A stretch of 64,000 nucleotides of DNA from an uncultured Cohaesibacter sp. (GTDB lineage: Bacteria; Pseudomonadota; Alphaproteobacteria; Rhizobiales; Cohaesibacteraceae), in contig NZ_OY762905.1 of assembly GCF_963666525.1 (NCBI RefSeq), positions 4,729,001 through 4,793,000 on the forward strand. The letters are read 5' to 3'. This document shows, one piece after another, positions 28,230 to 38,170 of this stretch (position 1 is the stretch's first letter; every line of letters starts with the position of its first letter). The position numbers and the translations under genes are program-made. Below the pieces are notes generated by a model, which made no database searches, had not been told where the DNA came from, and saw only the letters and a list, made by a program, of their open reading frames with translations.

Positions 28230-28467
28230 GGAAACCTCCTGTCTGATGATTGAGAACGCCTCAATCGTCAGACAGACGGCGATGATCGCAAAACAGACTT
28301 ATCTCAGAAGGTTAACGGAGCCTCCCCAGAGCACCATTGCCGCGCGAGCGGCTTCGTCCAAGGGCCGTTCGTCTCTGCTGGGCAGCCCCACCTACCTGAG
28401 TATCCAGCACGCCTCGCAGTCGCACCATAAACTACACGACACCAAGCTTTTGAAGGTTCGATAATAT

Positions 28468-29499
28468 CTACTTTTTCGGTGCTGCAGTTGATTGGCGGAT
28501 AACGACCTCTGAGGGTAATACAAGCCGCTTTTGCGGTATCTCTTCCCCCTTCAAGCGTTTGACCATAAGGTCCGCAGCGAGCCTGCCCTGATGGTCAGCG
28601 TTCATTCTTACTGTTGTCAGTGGCGGGGAGATGAAGCCCGAAAAAGGCAGATCATCATATCCAATGACGGATACATCACCGGGCACTGATAGCCCAAGAC
28701 TGTTAAGCGCTCCTATTATGCCCAACGCGATAGTATCATTTCCTGCAAATATTGCTGTAATTGATGGCGCGCGTTTCATTAAGCGCAGGGTTGCTTCATA
28801 GCCGCTCTCCGCGCTGAAATCACCGAATTCGATGCAGCCATCGTCAAGTACTATCCCGTTTTTTAAAAGCTCCTGACGCAGTTCCTGCAATCGGGTATCT
28901 GTTGCGGAAAAACCTGCTGGCGAAAAGGGGACGCTGCCAATATGACGGTGACCTAACGCCAGAATATGACGGACAGCTTCCGTTGTGCTTTCTTTTGTAC
29001 AAGTCGAAACGCTCAGCTCATCGGGATGACCAATCGAGCCAATCTGCACCACGGGAAAACCACTATCCAACAAGGCATGGAGATCCTTGTCTTCCACATG
29101 AGGGCTGAGCACCATCAATCCGTCTATGCGATGAGAAACGACAAGATCGGTATAGGGATTAACACCCTTTTTTCGCTCGAAGGTTTCCAAGAGTAGACTA
29201 TAGCCCGCCTCTTTCAGAACATTGGCAATCGCATAATGCAATATCGGAATATAGGCATCCACGCGGATAGAGCGCGTTTCTGTAATCACTAGACCGATCG
29301 TATCTGTACGCCCCTTGCGCAACATGAGCGCAGCAGAATTGGGACGATAGCCCAGCATGCGCGCTGCTTCACGCACGCGTTCCTTGGTGTCGTCACTGAG
29401 GCTGACAGCGTCGGAGCCGTTCAGAACAAGGGACACGGTTGAGCGTGATACGCCGGCCAGTTTGGCCACATCATGGCTGGTGACAGATTTTGCTTTCAT
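28468..29499 (-). CDS. LacI-family repressor of the alpha-galactoside operon
   Basis: The 343-residue regulator has the LacI headpiece (TSHDVAKLAGVSRSTVSLVLNG, in two parts, residues 7-28) with the hinge-helix region NSAALMLRKGRTDTIG, and a periplasmic-binding-like sensor domain with IFAGNDTIALGI and VIGYDDLPFSGFISPPLTTV. It is divergent from the ABC/GH36 operon with 148 bases between. Two palindromes there are the expected operators. The likely inducer is a galactoside or its product. Confidence 0.92.
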   Translation of the reverse strand: MKAKSVTSHDVAKLAGVSRSTVSLVLNGSDAVSLSDDTKERVREAARMLGYRPNSAALMLRKGRTDTIGLVITETRSIRVDAYIPILHYAIANVLKEAGYSLLLETFERKKGVNPYTDLVVSHRIDGLMVLSPHVEDKDLHALLDSGFPVVQIGSIGHPDELSVSTCTKESTTEAVRHILALGHRHIGSVPFSPAGFSATDTRLQELRQELLKNGIVLDDGCIEFGDFSAESGYEATLRLMKRAPSITAIFAGNDTIALGIIGALNSLGLSVPGDVSVIGYDDLPFSGFISPPLTTVRMNADHQGRLAADLMVKRLKGEEIPQKRLVLPSEVVIRQSTAAPKK

Positions 29500-29515
29500 T
29501 CCAATTGGATATCAC

Positions 29516-29531
29516 ACTAACGCGTGTTAGT
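29516..29531. promoter_or_regulatory. LacI-type operator O1
   Basis: ACTAACGCGTGTTAGT is a near-perfect 16-bp palindrome between the lacI-type gene and the ABC operon. It is 17 bases from the repressor start and shares ACTAAC/GTTAGT arms with the second site. Confidence 0.8.
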
Positions 29532-29544
29532 CTAACTTTTTTCA

Positions 29545-29572
29545 TTGACAGATGCGAATTCAAAAGTACACT
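29545..29572 (+). promoter_or_regulatory. Promoter of the alpha-galactoside operon
   Basis: TTGACA at 29545 and TACACT at 29567 are separated by 16 bp. The -10 box overlaps the second operator by three bases, so repressor binding would block RNA polymerase directly. Confidence 0.65.
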
Positions 29573-29585
29573 AACACGTGTTAGT
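29570..29585. promoter_or_regulatory. LacI-type operator O2
   Basis: ACTAACACGTGTTAGT is a perfect 16-bp palindrome overlapping the -10 region. Its centre is 54 bp from that of O1, a spacing that would allow a short loop. Confidence 0.8.
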
Positions 29586-29646
29586 AAGACTTGGCTGGGG
29601 ATAGAGGAAACCCTGGATCCGGCACAAGAAACAAAATGGGAGGAGC

Positions 29647-30585
29647 ATGATGACCGGACGAAGTGCCGACAAATCGGTCAACGCAGACAAAGGATCAGGC
29701 TTGTTTGGAAACAGGCTGCGCAGGAAAGAAGCCCTCACGGGCTATCTCTTCATACTGCCAGCCCTCATCGGCCTCATTGCCTTCTTCGCTTTTCCCACCA
29801 TCCGGGCCGCGCAGATCAGCCTGACCAACTGGAACCTGATGCGCCCGGCGCACTGGATCGGGTTTGACAATTACGGCAAGCTCTGGGCCGATAGGAAATT
29901 CTGGGACTCGATGCAGATCACGATGCTCTATGTGATCTACAACATCCCCCTTCAAACGGCCCTCGGCCTGATCATTGCCGTGCTCGCCGACAGACTTGCC
30001 AAATCGGTTCTGTTCCGGGCCGTGATCATCGCCCCCTATCTCATCTCAAACGTGGTTGCCGGCCTTGTCTGGCTGCTCATGCTGGACCCGCTGATCGGCC
30101 TGACCAACGCCTTTCTCACCGGCATCGGCATCCCGCCACAATCCTTTCTCAGCTCGCCCGATCAGGCGCTCATTTCCGTTGCAGGCATCTCGATCTGGCG
30201 TCATGTCGGCTTTACTGCCTTGCTTTTCTATGCGGGCCTTCAGTCGATCCCGCGCGATCTTTATGAAGCGGCTCGTCTGGATGGTGCCAGCGAAAGCGCC
30301 ATGTTCCGCATGATCACGCTGCCGCTGTTGCGCCCGGTCATGGTGTTTGTGCTGGTGACCAGCGTCGTCGGATCCTTCCAGGTGTTTGATGTGATCGCCG
30401 TAACGACCCAAGGCGGACCGGCCAACTCCACCCGCGCCGTGCTCTGGTACATCTATGAGAATGCCTTCCAGTTCAGCCGCATGGGCTATGCCTCGGCCAT
30501 GTCCATGGTGCTATTCGTCTTCCTCATTTTGGTAACGCTCTTGCAGATGCGCCTGCTGCATGCCGACAGTTCGGATCTGGGATAG
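29647..30585 (+). CDS. ABC sugar transporter permease 1 (MalF type)
   Basis: The 312-residue inner-membrane protein has six hydrophobic segments and the cytoplasmic EAA coupling loop YEAARLDGASESAMFRMITL (residues about 205-224), followed by PLLRP. The N-terminal FILPALIGLIAFFAFP helix is typical of carbohydrate CUT1 permeases. GGGAGGAGC precedes two adjacent ATGs; I use the first. It is the first gene of the operon and 11 bases before the partner permease. Confidence 0.93.
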   Translation: MMTGRSADKSVNADKGSGLFGNRLRRKEALTGYLFILPALIGLIAFFAFPTIRAAQISLTNWNLMRPAHWIGFDNYGKLWADRKFWDSMQITMLYVIYNIPLQTALGLIIAVLADRLAKSVLFRAVIIAPYLISNVVAGLVWLLMLDPLIGLTNAFLTGIGIPPQSFLSSPDQALISVAGISIWRHVGFTALLFYAGLQSIPRDLYEAARLDGASESAMFRMITLPLLRPVMVFVLVTSVVGSFQVFDVIAVTTQGGPANSTRAVLWYIYENAFQFSRMGYASAMSMVLFVFLILVTLLQMRLLHADSSDLG

Positions 30586-30596
30586 GGAGAAGCCTC

Positions 30597-31472
30597 ATGT
30601 CAAAGAAACTCAACCTGCCAAAACTGTTCGGCTATGCGGGCCTTGCCATTTTCTGCATCATCTCGCTGTTGCCCATCTGGATGGCGCTCAAAACGGCCAT
30701 CACCATGCCCTCGGATGTCTTTTCCACGGCCAACAGCCTTTGGGTCAACAATCCGGTTTTCGGCAATTTTCTGCGTGTGCTGGGTCTGCCCAGTGATGTG
30801 CCACCACCGGCCAACTCGGGCTCACCAATCAACTTCATGATCGCGCTCAGAAACAGTGTGGTCTATACCGGCCTTCTCGTCACCGGCCAGCTGTTCTTCT
30901 CGTCGCTGGCGGCCTATGCCTTTGCAAGACTGCGTTTTCCCGGGCGGGACGCGATCTTCTACAGTTTCATCGCGGCGACGATGATCCCCTCGATCGTGCT
31001 GTTCATTCCCAATTTCATCCTGATCCGCCAGTTGGGCCTGCTCAACAGCTTTGCAGGCATGGTTGCCCCGAACATCCTGATGCTGCCCTTCGCGGTCTTC
31101 TTCCTGCGCCAGTTCTTCCTTTCAACGCCCAAGGAGCTGGAAGAAGCAGCGCGGCTCGATGGCCTCAGCTGGTTCAAGGTCTATTGGCATATTGCCCTGC
31201 CGTTACAGCGCGGACCGCTGGCCACTCTGGCCATCCTTCTGTCCATTCAGGCCTGGAATGATTTCTTCTGGCCGTTCCTCGTGGGGCAGAAAGAAAATGT
31301 ACAGGTGATGGCCGTCGCCCTCGCCAACTATCAAAGCCAGACAGGACAAGGTCAGCCGGACTGGACCGGTCTGATGGCCGCAGTGATGCTGTCGATCATT
31401 CCGGTGCTGATCCTGCTCGTGTTCTTTGGTCGCCGTATCGTCGAATCCTTGCAAACAAGTGGCATGAAATAG
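30597..31472 (+). CDS. ABC sugar transporter permease 2 (MalG type)
   Basis: The 291-residue partner permease has the EAA loop LEEAARLDGLSWFKVYWHIA followed by LPLQRGP, six membrane segments and the FFWPFLVGQ stretch near the C-terminus that is typical of MalG-like subunits. The two permeases form the CUT1 membrane pore. AGGGAGAAGC lies upstream of the ATG. The gene follows permease 1 with an 11-base gap and precedes the binding protein by 33 bases. Confidence 0.93.
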   Translation: MSKKLNLPKLFGYAGLAIFCIISLLPIWMALKTAITMPSDVFSTANSLWVNNPVFGNFLRVLGLPSDVPPPANSGSPINFMIALRNSVVYTGLLVTGQLFFSSLAAYAFARLRFPGRDAIFYSFIAATMIPSIVLFIPNFILIRQLGLLNSFAGMVAPNILMLPFAVFFLRQFFLSTPKELEEAARLDGLSWFKVYWHIALPLQRGPLATLAILLSIQAWNDFFWPFLVGQKENVQVMAVALANYQSQTGQGQPDWTGLMAAVMLSIIPVLILLVFFGRRIVESLQTSGMK

Positions 31473-31505
31473 GCCGACATTCGAATTTTCTAGGGAGAGA
31501 GAATT

Positions 31506-32807
31506 ATGAAGACTCTAACGCACTATCTACTCGTGTCCGCAGCCGTTCTGGCTCCGACAACCGTCTTTGCGCAAGATACCGTGCACTACTGGATGTGGGA
31601 TGGACAACAGGCACCGGTCTATCAGCTGTGTGCAAATGATTTCGAGGCGATGAATAGCGACATCCATATCGAGATCACGCAAACCGGCTGGGACCAATAC
31701 TGGACGAACCTGACCACCAGCTTCATTTCCGGTGACGCCCCTGACGTCTTCGTCAATCACCTGATGCGCCTGCCTGAGTTTGCCGCCAACCAGATGATTG
31801 AAGACCTCACGCCGCTTCTTGCCAAAGCGTCCTATGATACATCGGGCTATCTGCCGGGCTTGCTGGAAAACTGGTCCAAGGATGGCGCCGTTTATGGCCT
31901 TCCCAAAGACTGGGCAACTGTCGCCGTCGCCTATGACCGTGACAAACTGAAGACTGCGGGCCTGAAACCCTCGGATCTGGCTGATATGACTTGGAATCCC
32001 GAGGACGGCGGCAGCTTCCAGAAGATTATCGCGCACCTTACCGTCGATACCAACGGCAAGCGCGGTGATGAAGAAGGGTTTGACCCGAATTCTGTTGCCA
32101 CCTTCGGCCTCGTACTCAACCCGCTGAGCCCGCAAGGGGAAACCGAATGGGCCTATCTGGCCGCCAGCACAGGCTGGAGGTTCATCGATGAGCCATGGTC
32201 GACCCACTATAATTTTGATGACCCGCGTCTTGCCCAGTCACTGACGTGGATTCGCGATCTGGCTCGTGTGCATCATCTGATGCCGACTGTGGAACAGACA
32301 GGGCGTCTGGGAGCAGAAACCCTGATATTCTCGGACAAGGGCGCGATGACGGTAACCGGTTCATGGCTTGTGGGCCTTTACCATCAATCGAAACCATCGG
32401 TTGCCTTTGCGCCGATTCCGGCAGGACCGGAAGGTCGCAAAACCATGTTCAACGGCCTGGCAGACTCCATCTGGACCGGCAGCCCGGTCAAGGATGCCGC
32501 GTGGAAATGGGTGCAATATCTTGGCTCTGATGCCTGTCAGGCAACCGTTGCCAAGGCTGGCGTTGTCTTCCCGGCCCAGCAGGACCAAATCGAGACTACC
32601 GTCAAGGCTTTCGAGGAAAAAGGTGTCGATGTATCCGCCTTCACCAAGGTTGCGACCAGCGAGACCACCTTTGCACCGCCGATTACCGACTATGGCAACG
32701 AGATTTCCTCCATCGTCAAAGCGGCTCTTGAGAAGGTCATGCTAGGGCAACAAAAGCCCGAAGAGATCCTCACCAACGCAAATGAAGAAGTGAACAGCCT
32801 TTTCTGA
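31506..32807 (+). CDS. ABC transporter sugar-binding protein
   Basis: The 433-residue protein has a Sec signal (residues 1-22, ending TVFA) and no lipobox cysteine, so it should be free in the periplasm. The mature part is a family-1 solute-binding fold with MWDGQQAP, FISGDAPDVFVNHLMRLPEF and GLPKDWATVAVAYDRD. Placement between permeases and ATPase and next to alpha-galactosidase points to alpha-galactosides such as raffinose or melibiose; this is inference. GGGAGAG precedes the ATG. Confidence 0.92.
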   Translation: MKTLTHYLLVSAAVLAPTTVFAQDTVHYWMWDGQQAPVYQLCANDFEAMNSDIHIEITQTGWDQYWTNLTTSFISGDAPDVFVNHLMRLPEFAANQMIEDLTPLLAKASYDTSGYLPGLLENWSKDGAVYGLPKDWATVAVAYDRDKLKTAGLKPSDLADMTWNPEDGGSFQKIIAHLTVDTNGKRGDEEGFDPNSVATFGLVLNPLSPQGETEWAYLAASTGWRFIDEPWSTHYNFDDPRLAQSLTWIRDLARVHHLMPTVEQTGRLGAETLIFSDKGAMTVTGSWLVGLYHQSKPSVAFAPIPAGPEGRKTMFNGLADSIWTGSPVKDAAWKWVQYLGSDACQATVAKAGVVFPAQQDQIETTVKAFEEKGVDVSAFTKVATSETTFAPPITDYGNEISSIVKAALEKVMLGQQKPEEILTNANEEVNSLF

Positions 32808-32957
32808 TTGCTTCAAAACAGCAGGGCGCGGCATTGTCTGGGGGCGAAGCCGCAGCTCTAGCGGCCGGACTGAGGCCATCCGGCCGCACCCAGCCCCCTC
32901 ATTTCAGCCGAAGCGCGAAGTGCAAACCGGCCACCAATATCAAATCGGGAGGAGCAC

Positions 32958-34040
32958 ATGTCTAGTCTCGAACTCAAAAATGTCAACAAACGTTATGGCG
33001 AGGCCCATATCATTCATGACATCGACCTGAAAATCGAAGCCGGAGAATTCTGCGTTTTCGTTGGACCTTCGGGCTGTGGCAAGTCCACACTGCTGCGTAT
33101 GATCGCTGGCCTTGAAGACATTTCAAGCGGTTCACTGGCCATTGGCGGCGAGCCGATGAATGATGTGGATCCGGCCAAACGCGGCGTCGCCATGGTGTTC
33201 CAGAGTTACGCGCTCTATCCTCACATGACTGTGCGCGAGAATATGGGCTTTGGTCTGCGCTTTGACAAAACCCCAAAGGAAGAAATCAACCGACGGGTCA
33301 ATGAAGCCGCCGCAGTGCTTGAACTGGATGGCCTTCTGGACAGGAAACCAAAGGCGCTCTCCGGTGGCCAGCGTCAGCGCGTCGCCATTGGACGCGCCAT
33401 TGTGCGCAAGCCGAATGTCTTCCTGTTTGACGAACCGCTGTCCAACCTAGACGCAGAATTGCGGGTCAACATGCGCGTCGAAATCGCCCGGCTGCATAAA
33501 GAGCTGGGCACAACGATCATCTATGTCACCCACGATCAGGTGGAAGCCATGACACTGGCTGACAAGATTGTTGTCTTGCGGGCAGGCAGCATCGAACAGG
33601 TCGGGGCTCCGCTCACCCTTTATGATGATCCGGACAATCTTTTTATTGCCGGCTTCATCGGTTCGCCAAAGATGAACTTCCTTGAAGCCACTGTTAGGGA
33701 AGTGACAGGCCAGAGCGTGACACTCCAGCTTGATGACGTCGAGGCGGCTCCTTTCAGTATGGACCTCAAGGGCAGCATGCCCGCTGAAGGAGGCAAGTTG
33801 ACTGTGGGCATCCGACCGGAATTCCTCTCGCCGGAAGGGGCAGTGCAGCTCAAGCTGACGACAGACATCGTCGAGCATCTGGGTGGCGAGTCCTACATCT
33901 ACGCCCGCACGCAGGCCAACCAGCGCATCGTCATGAAGCTTGCCGACGCGCGCCAGTTCAGGACCGGTGAAGCCATAACAGCAGCCTTCGATGTATCAAG
34001 GGCCTTCCTGTTCGATGCAGCCGGCATGCGGCTGCGCTAG
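32958..34040 (+). CDS. ABC transporter ATPase (UgpC/MsmK type)
   Basis: The 360-residue ATPase has Walker [10 protein letters not shown] (residues 36-44), the Q-loop [11 protein letters not shown], signature [14 protein letters not shown], Walker [13 protein letters not shown], and the switch histidine in [14 protein letters not shown]-terminal regulatory TOBE/OB domain follows from about residue 240 (VGIRPEFL). These are usual for ATPases energising CUT1 sugar uptake. GGGAGGAGC precedes the ATG. The 150-bp gap after the binding protein holds no terminator that I can see. Confidence 0.95.
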   Translation: MSSLELKNVNKRYGEAHIIHDIDLKIEAGEFCVFVGPSGCGKSTLLRMIAGLEDISSGSLAIGGEPMNDVDPAKRGVAMVFQSYALYPHMTVRENMGFGLRFDKTPKEEINRRVNEAAAVLELDGLLDRKPKALSGGQRQRVAIGRAIVRKPNVFLFDEPLSNLDAELRVNMRVEIARLHKELGTTIIYVTHDQVEAMTLADKIVVLRAGSIEQVGAPLTLYDDPDNLFIAGFIGSPKMNFLEATVREVTGQSVTLQLDDVEAAPFSMDLKGSMPAEGGKLTVGIRPEFLSPEGAVQLKLTTDIVEHLGGESYIYARTQANQRIVMKLADARQFRTGEAITAAFDVSRAFLFDAAGMRLR

Positions 34041-34144
34041 AGAAAAAATCGCAGGGCAAAAGGGGCCGGATGGCCTCTGCCCCGAGCATCACCCGACAGA
34101 CCCAGAACACTCTCGACATCAGAGCAATCAAAGCGGATCACCCC

Positions 34145-36217
34145 ATGACTTCCATCCATCATCGACTGGATACGCCAACCCAGACCCTTGTCCTGCGCAT
34201 TGAAGATAACCGGATGGCCGAGGCCATCTATTGGGGGGAACGCCTGCCCGAGACCGAGGATCTGGCACAATTGTCAATGGCCCATGCAATTGATCTGGGC
34301 GGTGGCATGCTGGACGCGACCATTCCCCTTTCCATCTGCCCGGAGGCCAGCGCCCCCTTCTCCGGACAGGTCGGGCTCTCCCTCTCGCGCGGCGAGAAAG
34401 CCATTCTTCCCCGCTTCCGGTTTGAAAACGCTGACAGCTCCGACGGGTTGAAACTTGCCTTTTCCGATGAGGCAAACGGCTTGCACTACGTCGCCCATTT
34501 TGTCCCGGTTGGCGATATCATCATCGCCTCGGCCTGCCTCACGGCGACGGCCCCCGTCCTGTGCCACTGGTTGGCAGCACCGGTGCTGCCAGCACCACAA
34601 ATGTCCGATGAGATCCTCGACTGGCATGGCACATGGCTCAAGGAATTCCAGCGTCAGAGCACCCCATGGTCTGCAGGCATCCGCATGCGGGAGGCACGCA
34701 CCGGCCGGTCAGGCCATGAGCATCCGCCTGTTGCCATGATCCCGCTTCGCGGCGCAACCAAAACCGAAGGCACCGTTCTGGCCCTGCAACTTGCATGGTC
34801 GGGCGGACATCGCTTCATTGCCGAGGAGCTGCCTGACGGGCGACGGCAGCTGCAAATGGGCCGCACATGGGATTCGGAAGGCGCTGGCACACAATTTCAT
34901 TCATCCGAGCTTATCCTTGCCTGCTCCAGCGAAGGCGAAGCAGGCATTGCCCGTTCTTATCAGCGCTACATCCGGGACCACGTGGTGCGCTGGCCGGACC
35001 CGGATCGGTCCCGCCCGGTGCATTACAATTGCTGGGAAGCCATCTACTTCAACCATTCCCTTGAAGCCCTGTCCCAGATTGCCGAACGCGCCGCCGCGCT
35101 GGGCGCCGAGCGCTTTGTGCTCGATGATGGCTGGTTCGGCAAGCGGGATGACGACACCAGCTCACTAGGAGACTGGACGATCGACAGCAGAAAATGGCCC
35201 AATGGTCTCACCCCGCTAATCGACAAGGTTCATGCCGAGGGCATGACCTTTGGCCTGTGGGTGGAGCCGGAAATGGTCAATATGGACAGCGATCTTTATC
35301 GCGCTCACCCTGACTGGCTGCTTGGACCGAACGACCAGTTGACCGGACGGTTCCAGCACGTACTGGACCTGTCTAAGTCCGAGGTGCGAGACTATCTGTT
35401 TTCCGCCCTCAGCGCTCTGCTGGAAGCGAATGATATCGACTATCTCAAGTGGGACCATAATCGGCTTTTGCCGTTGGTCGCTTCAGCTCAGACCGAAGGT
35501 GTCTATGCCCTTCTTGATCAGTTAAGGGCTGCGCACCCCATGGTGGAGATAGAAAGTTGCGCGTCTGGCGGTGGGCGCATCGATGCAGGTATTCTCGCGC
35601 GCACCCATCGAGTATGGCTGTCAGATTCCAACGACGCCATTGAGCGCCTTCGCATCCAGCATGAGGCCGCCCTGTTCATTCCTCCAGCGGTTACTGGAAG
35701 CCACGTAGGCCCGCGCAAGTGCCATTCTTCGGGGCGGATCTTGCCAATGTCTTTCCGGGCATGGGTGGCCGCCGAGCGCCATATGGGCTTCGAAATGGAT
35801 CCAAGAGAACTGACCAAGGAGGAATTTGCCATTCTGCAGCGCGTCACCAACTGGTGGAAAGCTACGCGCGACTGGCGCATGAAAGGGTATGTGCTTCCGC
35901 TCGAAAGCGACGGCGACACCGTCATTTCAGAGTTGCAGATAGCCAATGATGGCGCGCAGTTTGTCCTTTTCGTGGGCCGTTTCGCAACGCCACGCCACAC
36001 TTTGCCACTTGCCCAACGTTTGGCTGGTCTTGATCGTGATGCCCACTATCGGGTGCGCCTCATCAACCCGGAGGATCGGCCGCCGCAGTCACGCGGCCAA
36101 ACAGCTCTGGTTGATGGTACGTTAGTCCTTTCCGGAAAAGCCTTGATGACGCACGGCATCAACCTGCCTCTTTCCTGGCCAGCGACCATGTGGGTTGTCG
36201 AAGGGGAAAAGGTTTAG
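34145..36217 (+). CDS. GH36 alpha-galactosidase
   Basis: The 690-residue glycoside hydrolase has an N-terminal beta-sandwich domain and a (beta/alpha)8 barrel with RFVLDDGWFGKRDDD, GLWVEPEMV, the nucleophile Asp437 in YLKWDHNR, SCASGGGRID, and the acid/base Asp494 in WLSDSND. This order is that of bacterial GH36 alpha-galactosidases. No signal peptide is seen, so it should act in the cytoplasm on imported alpha-galactosides. The start at 34145 is supported by alignment sense; an in-frame ATG at 34070 also exists. It closes the LacI-controlled operon. Confidence 0.92.
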   Translation: MTSIHHRLDTPTQTLVLRIEDNRMAEAIYWGERLPETEDLAQLSMAHAIDLGGGMLDATIPLSICPEASAPFSGQVGLSLSRGEKAILPRFRFENADSSDGLKLAFSDEANGLHYVAHFVPVGDIIIASACLTATAPVLCHWLAAPVLPAPQMSDEILDWHGTWLKEFQRQSTPWSAGIRMREARTGRSGHEHPPVAMIPLRGATKTEGTVLALQLAWSGGHRFIAEELPDGRRQLQMGRTWDSEGAGTQFHSSELILACSSEGEAGIARSYQRYIRDHVVRWPDPDRSRPVHYNCWEAIYFNHSLEALSQIAERAAALGAERFVLDDGWFGKRDDDTSSLGDWTIDSRKWPNGLTPLIDKVHAEGMTFGLWVEPEMVNMDSDLYRAHPDWLLGPNDQLTGRFQHVLDLSKSEVRDYLFSALSALLEANDIDYLKWDHNRLLPLVASAQTEGVYALLDQLRAAHPMVEIESCASGGGRIDAGILARTHRVWLSDSNDAIERLRIQHEAALFIPPAVTGSHVGPRKCHSSGRILPMSFRAWVAAERHMGFEMDPRELTKEEFAILQRVTNWWKATRDWRMKGYVLPLESDGDTVISELQIANDGAQFVLFVGRFATPRHTLPLAQRLAGLDRDAHYRVRLINPEDRPPQSRGQTALVDGTLVLSGKALMTHGINLPLSWPATMWVVEGEKV

Positions 36218-36345
36218 GTTTTTAGCCTCTTAGCGCATTACCAAGAGTGCTTCTATTTTTTCACCAGATTTGTTGCATTGCAGACAATGTCAGATAACAG
36301 GAAACCGCCGCTTCTAAATCAGTCAACATGTGAAAGGCTGGATAT

Positions 36346-36376
36346 CTCCCACCTGGCTCTTATCGCCAGGTGGGAG
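36346..36376. repeat. 12-bp inverted repeat after the alpha-galactosidase gene
   Basis: CTCCCACCTGGC and GCCAGGTGGGAG pair perfectly around a seven-base loop. It lacks a T run. It lies 129 bases after the GH36 stop and may end or protect the operon mRNA. Confidence 0.65.
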
Positions 36377-36500
36377 GCAACGTCACCAATAATAGGTATG
36401 AGAATTGTGACTGGTCGGCTAAACCATATTGCCCAGGTCATCAGCTCTTAGGATTATGCGTTCAAGGACACGTCTTTGAGCCCGAGACGGGCCTGCATTT

Positions 36501-37133
36501 TCAAATCTCAACACCTTCGGAAATGGCGAGGGCATCCTCAAGCTCGACACCAAGATAACGAACCGTGCTATCCATCTTGGTGTGGCCCAGCAACAGCTGG
36601 ACGGCTCTCAGATTGCCGGTTTTCTTGTAGATTTGGGCGACCTTGGTTCGCCTCATTGAGTGGGTGCCATAGGCGCTGGGTTAAAGACCGATGGATTGCA
36701 CCCAATCCTTTATCAGCCGAGCATATTGGCGTGTCGAAATGTGAGGTCGGTCATGGAAACGCCCAGGCCATAGATAGGCGTGTCCGATCATCAAAGGATG
36801 ATTGATCCACTCTTGCAGGGATTTCCGTGTACCCTCGGTAATTTCAAAACGAACGGGCTTGCCTGTCTTGCTTTGCAGGATGGAAACTCGCTCCTTGATC
36901 GTTCCTGCTGCGAAGACATCGGCTACCTTGAGCCGCACAAGATCGCAGCCACGCAGTTTACTATCGATTGCTAAATTAAACAGAGCTAGATCTCGAACAG
37001 CGCCAGCTAGTTCAAGCCTAACGCGAATTGCCCAGACATGTTTTGGCAGCAGCGGGCGTTTTTGGCCGATAATTCTGCCGTGATTCCATGCATGTTTGGC
37101 GGGGATCACCATAGGCAAATTGAAGGTAGACAT
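36501..37133 (-). pseudogene. Tyrosine recombinase with in-frame stop
   Basis: The frame encodes about 210 residues of a short integrase: SKLRGCDLVRLKVADV with the first catalytic arginine, then, after a TAA codon at about 36679-36681, PSAYGTHSMRRTKVAQIY with the HxxR box and LLLGHTKMDSTVRYL with the histidine and tyrosine nucleophile. All catalytic boxes are present, but the stop separates the first arginine from the rest. The stop replaces what I would expect to be an aspartate or similar residue. It lies inside the segment bounded by the IS91-like copies. Confidence 0.85.
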
Positions 37134-37262
37134 GGAAGTTCCCTCCTTACATTGCCCTCCCACCCAGCAACCAGTTAATGGGAACCCAACTATGATCAGG
37201 TATTCAAATCACTGCAATTGTTCCAATGATAGTTGAAAACCGTTTAATGGTGAAGGAACGCC

Positions 37263-37360
37263 AATGCTTCGGCTTGCTTGAATGGCCGGAATGGGGAAGT
37301 TAGCTTTTGGGAAACCGCCTCTGGTGAACGGCAGGAAAGGGCCGCAAACGCTATTAGCGT
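37263..37360 (+). repeat. Dispersed degenerate repeat, member B
   Basis: The pattern AATGCTTCGGCTTG, then AATGGGGAAG, GGCAGGAAAGGGCCGCAAACG matches the other members in order and spacing. It has both halves intact, so it shows what an uninterrupted copy looks like. Confidence 0.6.
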
Positions 37361-37387
37361 CGCTTCATGAGAGCCGCAAAACAACAT

Positions 37388-38170
37388 TCACTGAACAGAA
37401 ATCGCCTGAAGCATGTTGTCGGTATCAAGTTTGATCGCGCTTCGCCAGAGCGGGGTTTTGAATACATGACATACTTGCTTGCTGCCTTCGTCTTCGCGTG
37501 TTTCCTTTAGCAATCCAGCCCATTCGAGCGGACGAAGTACGGAGGTTGAAAAAGATGCCATCTCTCTCCACCCTGCGGTGTGCCAGTCTTGCGGTTCACC
37601 GTAGAAGGTTTCGAACAAGGCGGCCTCGGTCGTGCCATGATCGGCTTCGACGTTAATCACGTTCATCCAGACGTCCCATTGCCCGAAAGGACGATTTCCA
37701 AAGCGTGCATATGAAGTGTGGTCGATCTGGAGCACAAAGTATGGGATCAACTCGGCAAACAGCTGGCCAGGGTTTTGCGCCAGTTCTATACCCCGCTTGG
37801 ATAAACGAAACTCGCCCTTGATGTGACGTCCCAAGCGCAGGGAAATCAGCAGGAAATGAATAACCTCGAGAGGGGGAAACTCATATTCATTGATTACTTT
37901 GTTATAGCGGAACATTTCTTCTGCGCTTTTCCCTGGCCAATCGAAATTCTCGACGGCCCAATGTACGAAAACCCGCTTGAAGGCTTTGGTTTGGGTTAGA
38001 CCGATTGATCCATGCGTCTGCGCATATTGCAGTGTCAGGAGAGCGCCCCGAAGCAGAGGAGAATGCGCGAGGTCGGGATGGTCATCAGAAAGGGTGTTGA
38101 ATTCTATCATGCCAAGATACTGCCATATACCGTGTTGCAGTTCCATGATGTTTGCATGGTGTAAATGCAT
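37388..38170 (-). CDS. Hypothetical protein, 260 residues
   Basis: I do not recognise this gene. The product is soluble, with no signal peptide or membrane segment. The N-terminal half is rich in hydrophobic helices (SPLLRGALLTLQYAQTHG, and LEVIHFLLISLRLGRHIKGEF with SKRG following), which resembles a winged-helix or HTH-like region. The C-terminal half has several tryptophans and STSVLRPLEWAGLLKE, again like a winged helix. The start is uncertain: AGGAG lies only two bases before the first ATG, and Met9 or Met21 are alternatives. It lies alone between a broken recombinase and the EAL gene on the IS91-bounded segment. Confidence 0.6.
   Translation of the reverse strand: MHLHHANIMELQHGIWQYLGMIEFNTLSDDHPDLAHSPLLRGALLTLQYAQTHGSIGLTQTKAFKRVFVHWAVENFDWPGKSAEEMFRYNKVINEYEFPPLEVIHFLLISLRLGRHIKGEFRLSKRGIELAQNPGQLFAELIPYFVLQIDHTSYARFGNRPFGQWDVWMNVINVEADHGTTEAALFETFYGEPQDWHTAGWREMASFSTSVLRPLEWAGLLKETREDEGSKQVCHVFKTPLWRSAIKLDTDNMLQAISVQ

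Larger units (their letters stand above)
25791..28359 (-). mobile_element. IS91-family element with tyrosine recombinase, copy 1
   Basis: This 2,569-bp block is repeated in inverted orientation at 42652-45220; every position pairs as x + y = 71011 and all translations are identical. It carries a recombinase gene and a Y2-type HUH transposase gene in the same direction. The recombinase end begins GGACGAAGCCGC with a GCCGC-TCGC-GCGGC hairpin; the transposase end finishes ATCCTTCACC. No terminal inverted repeats are seen, as expected for rolling-circle elements. Confidence 0.9.
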
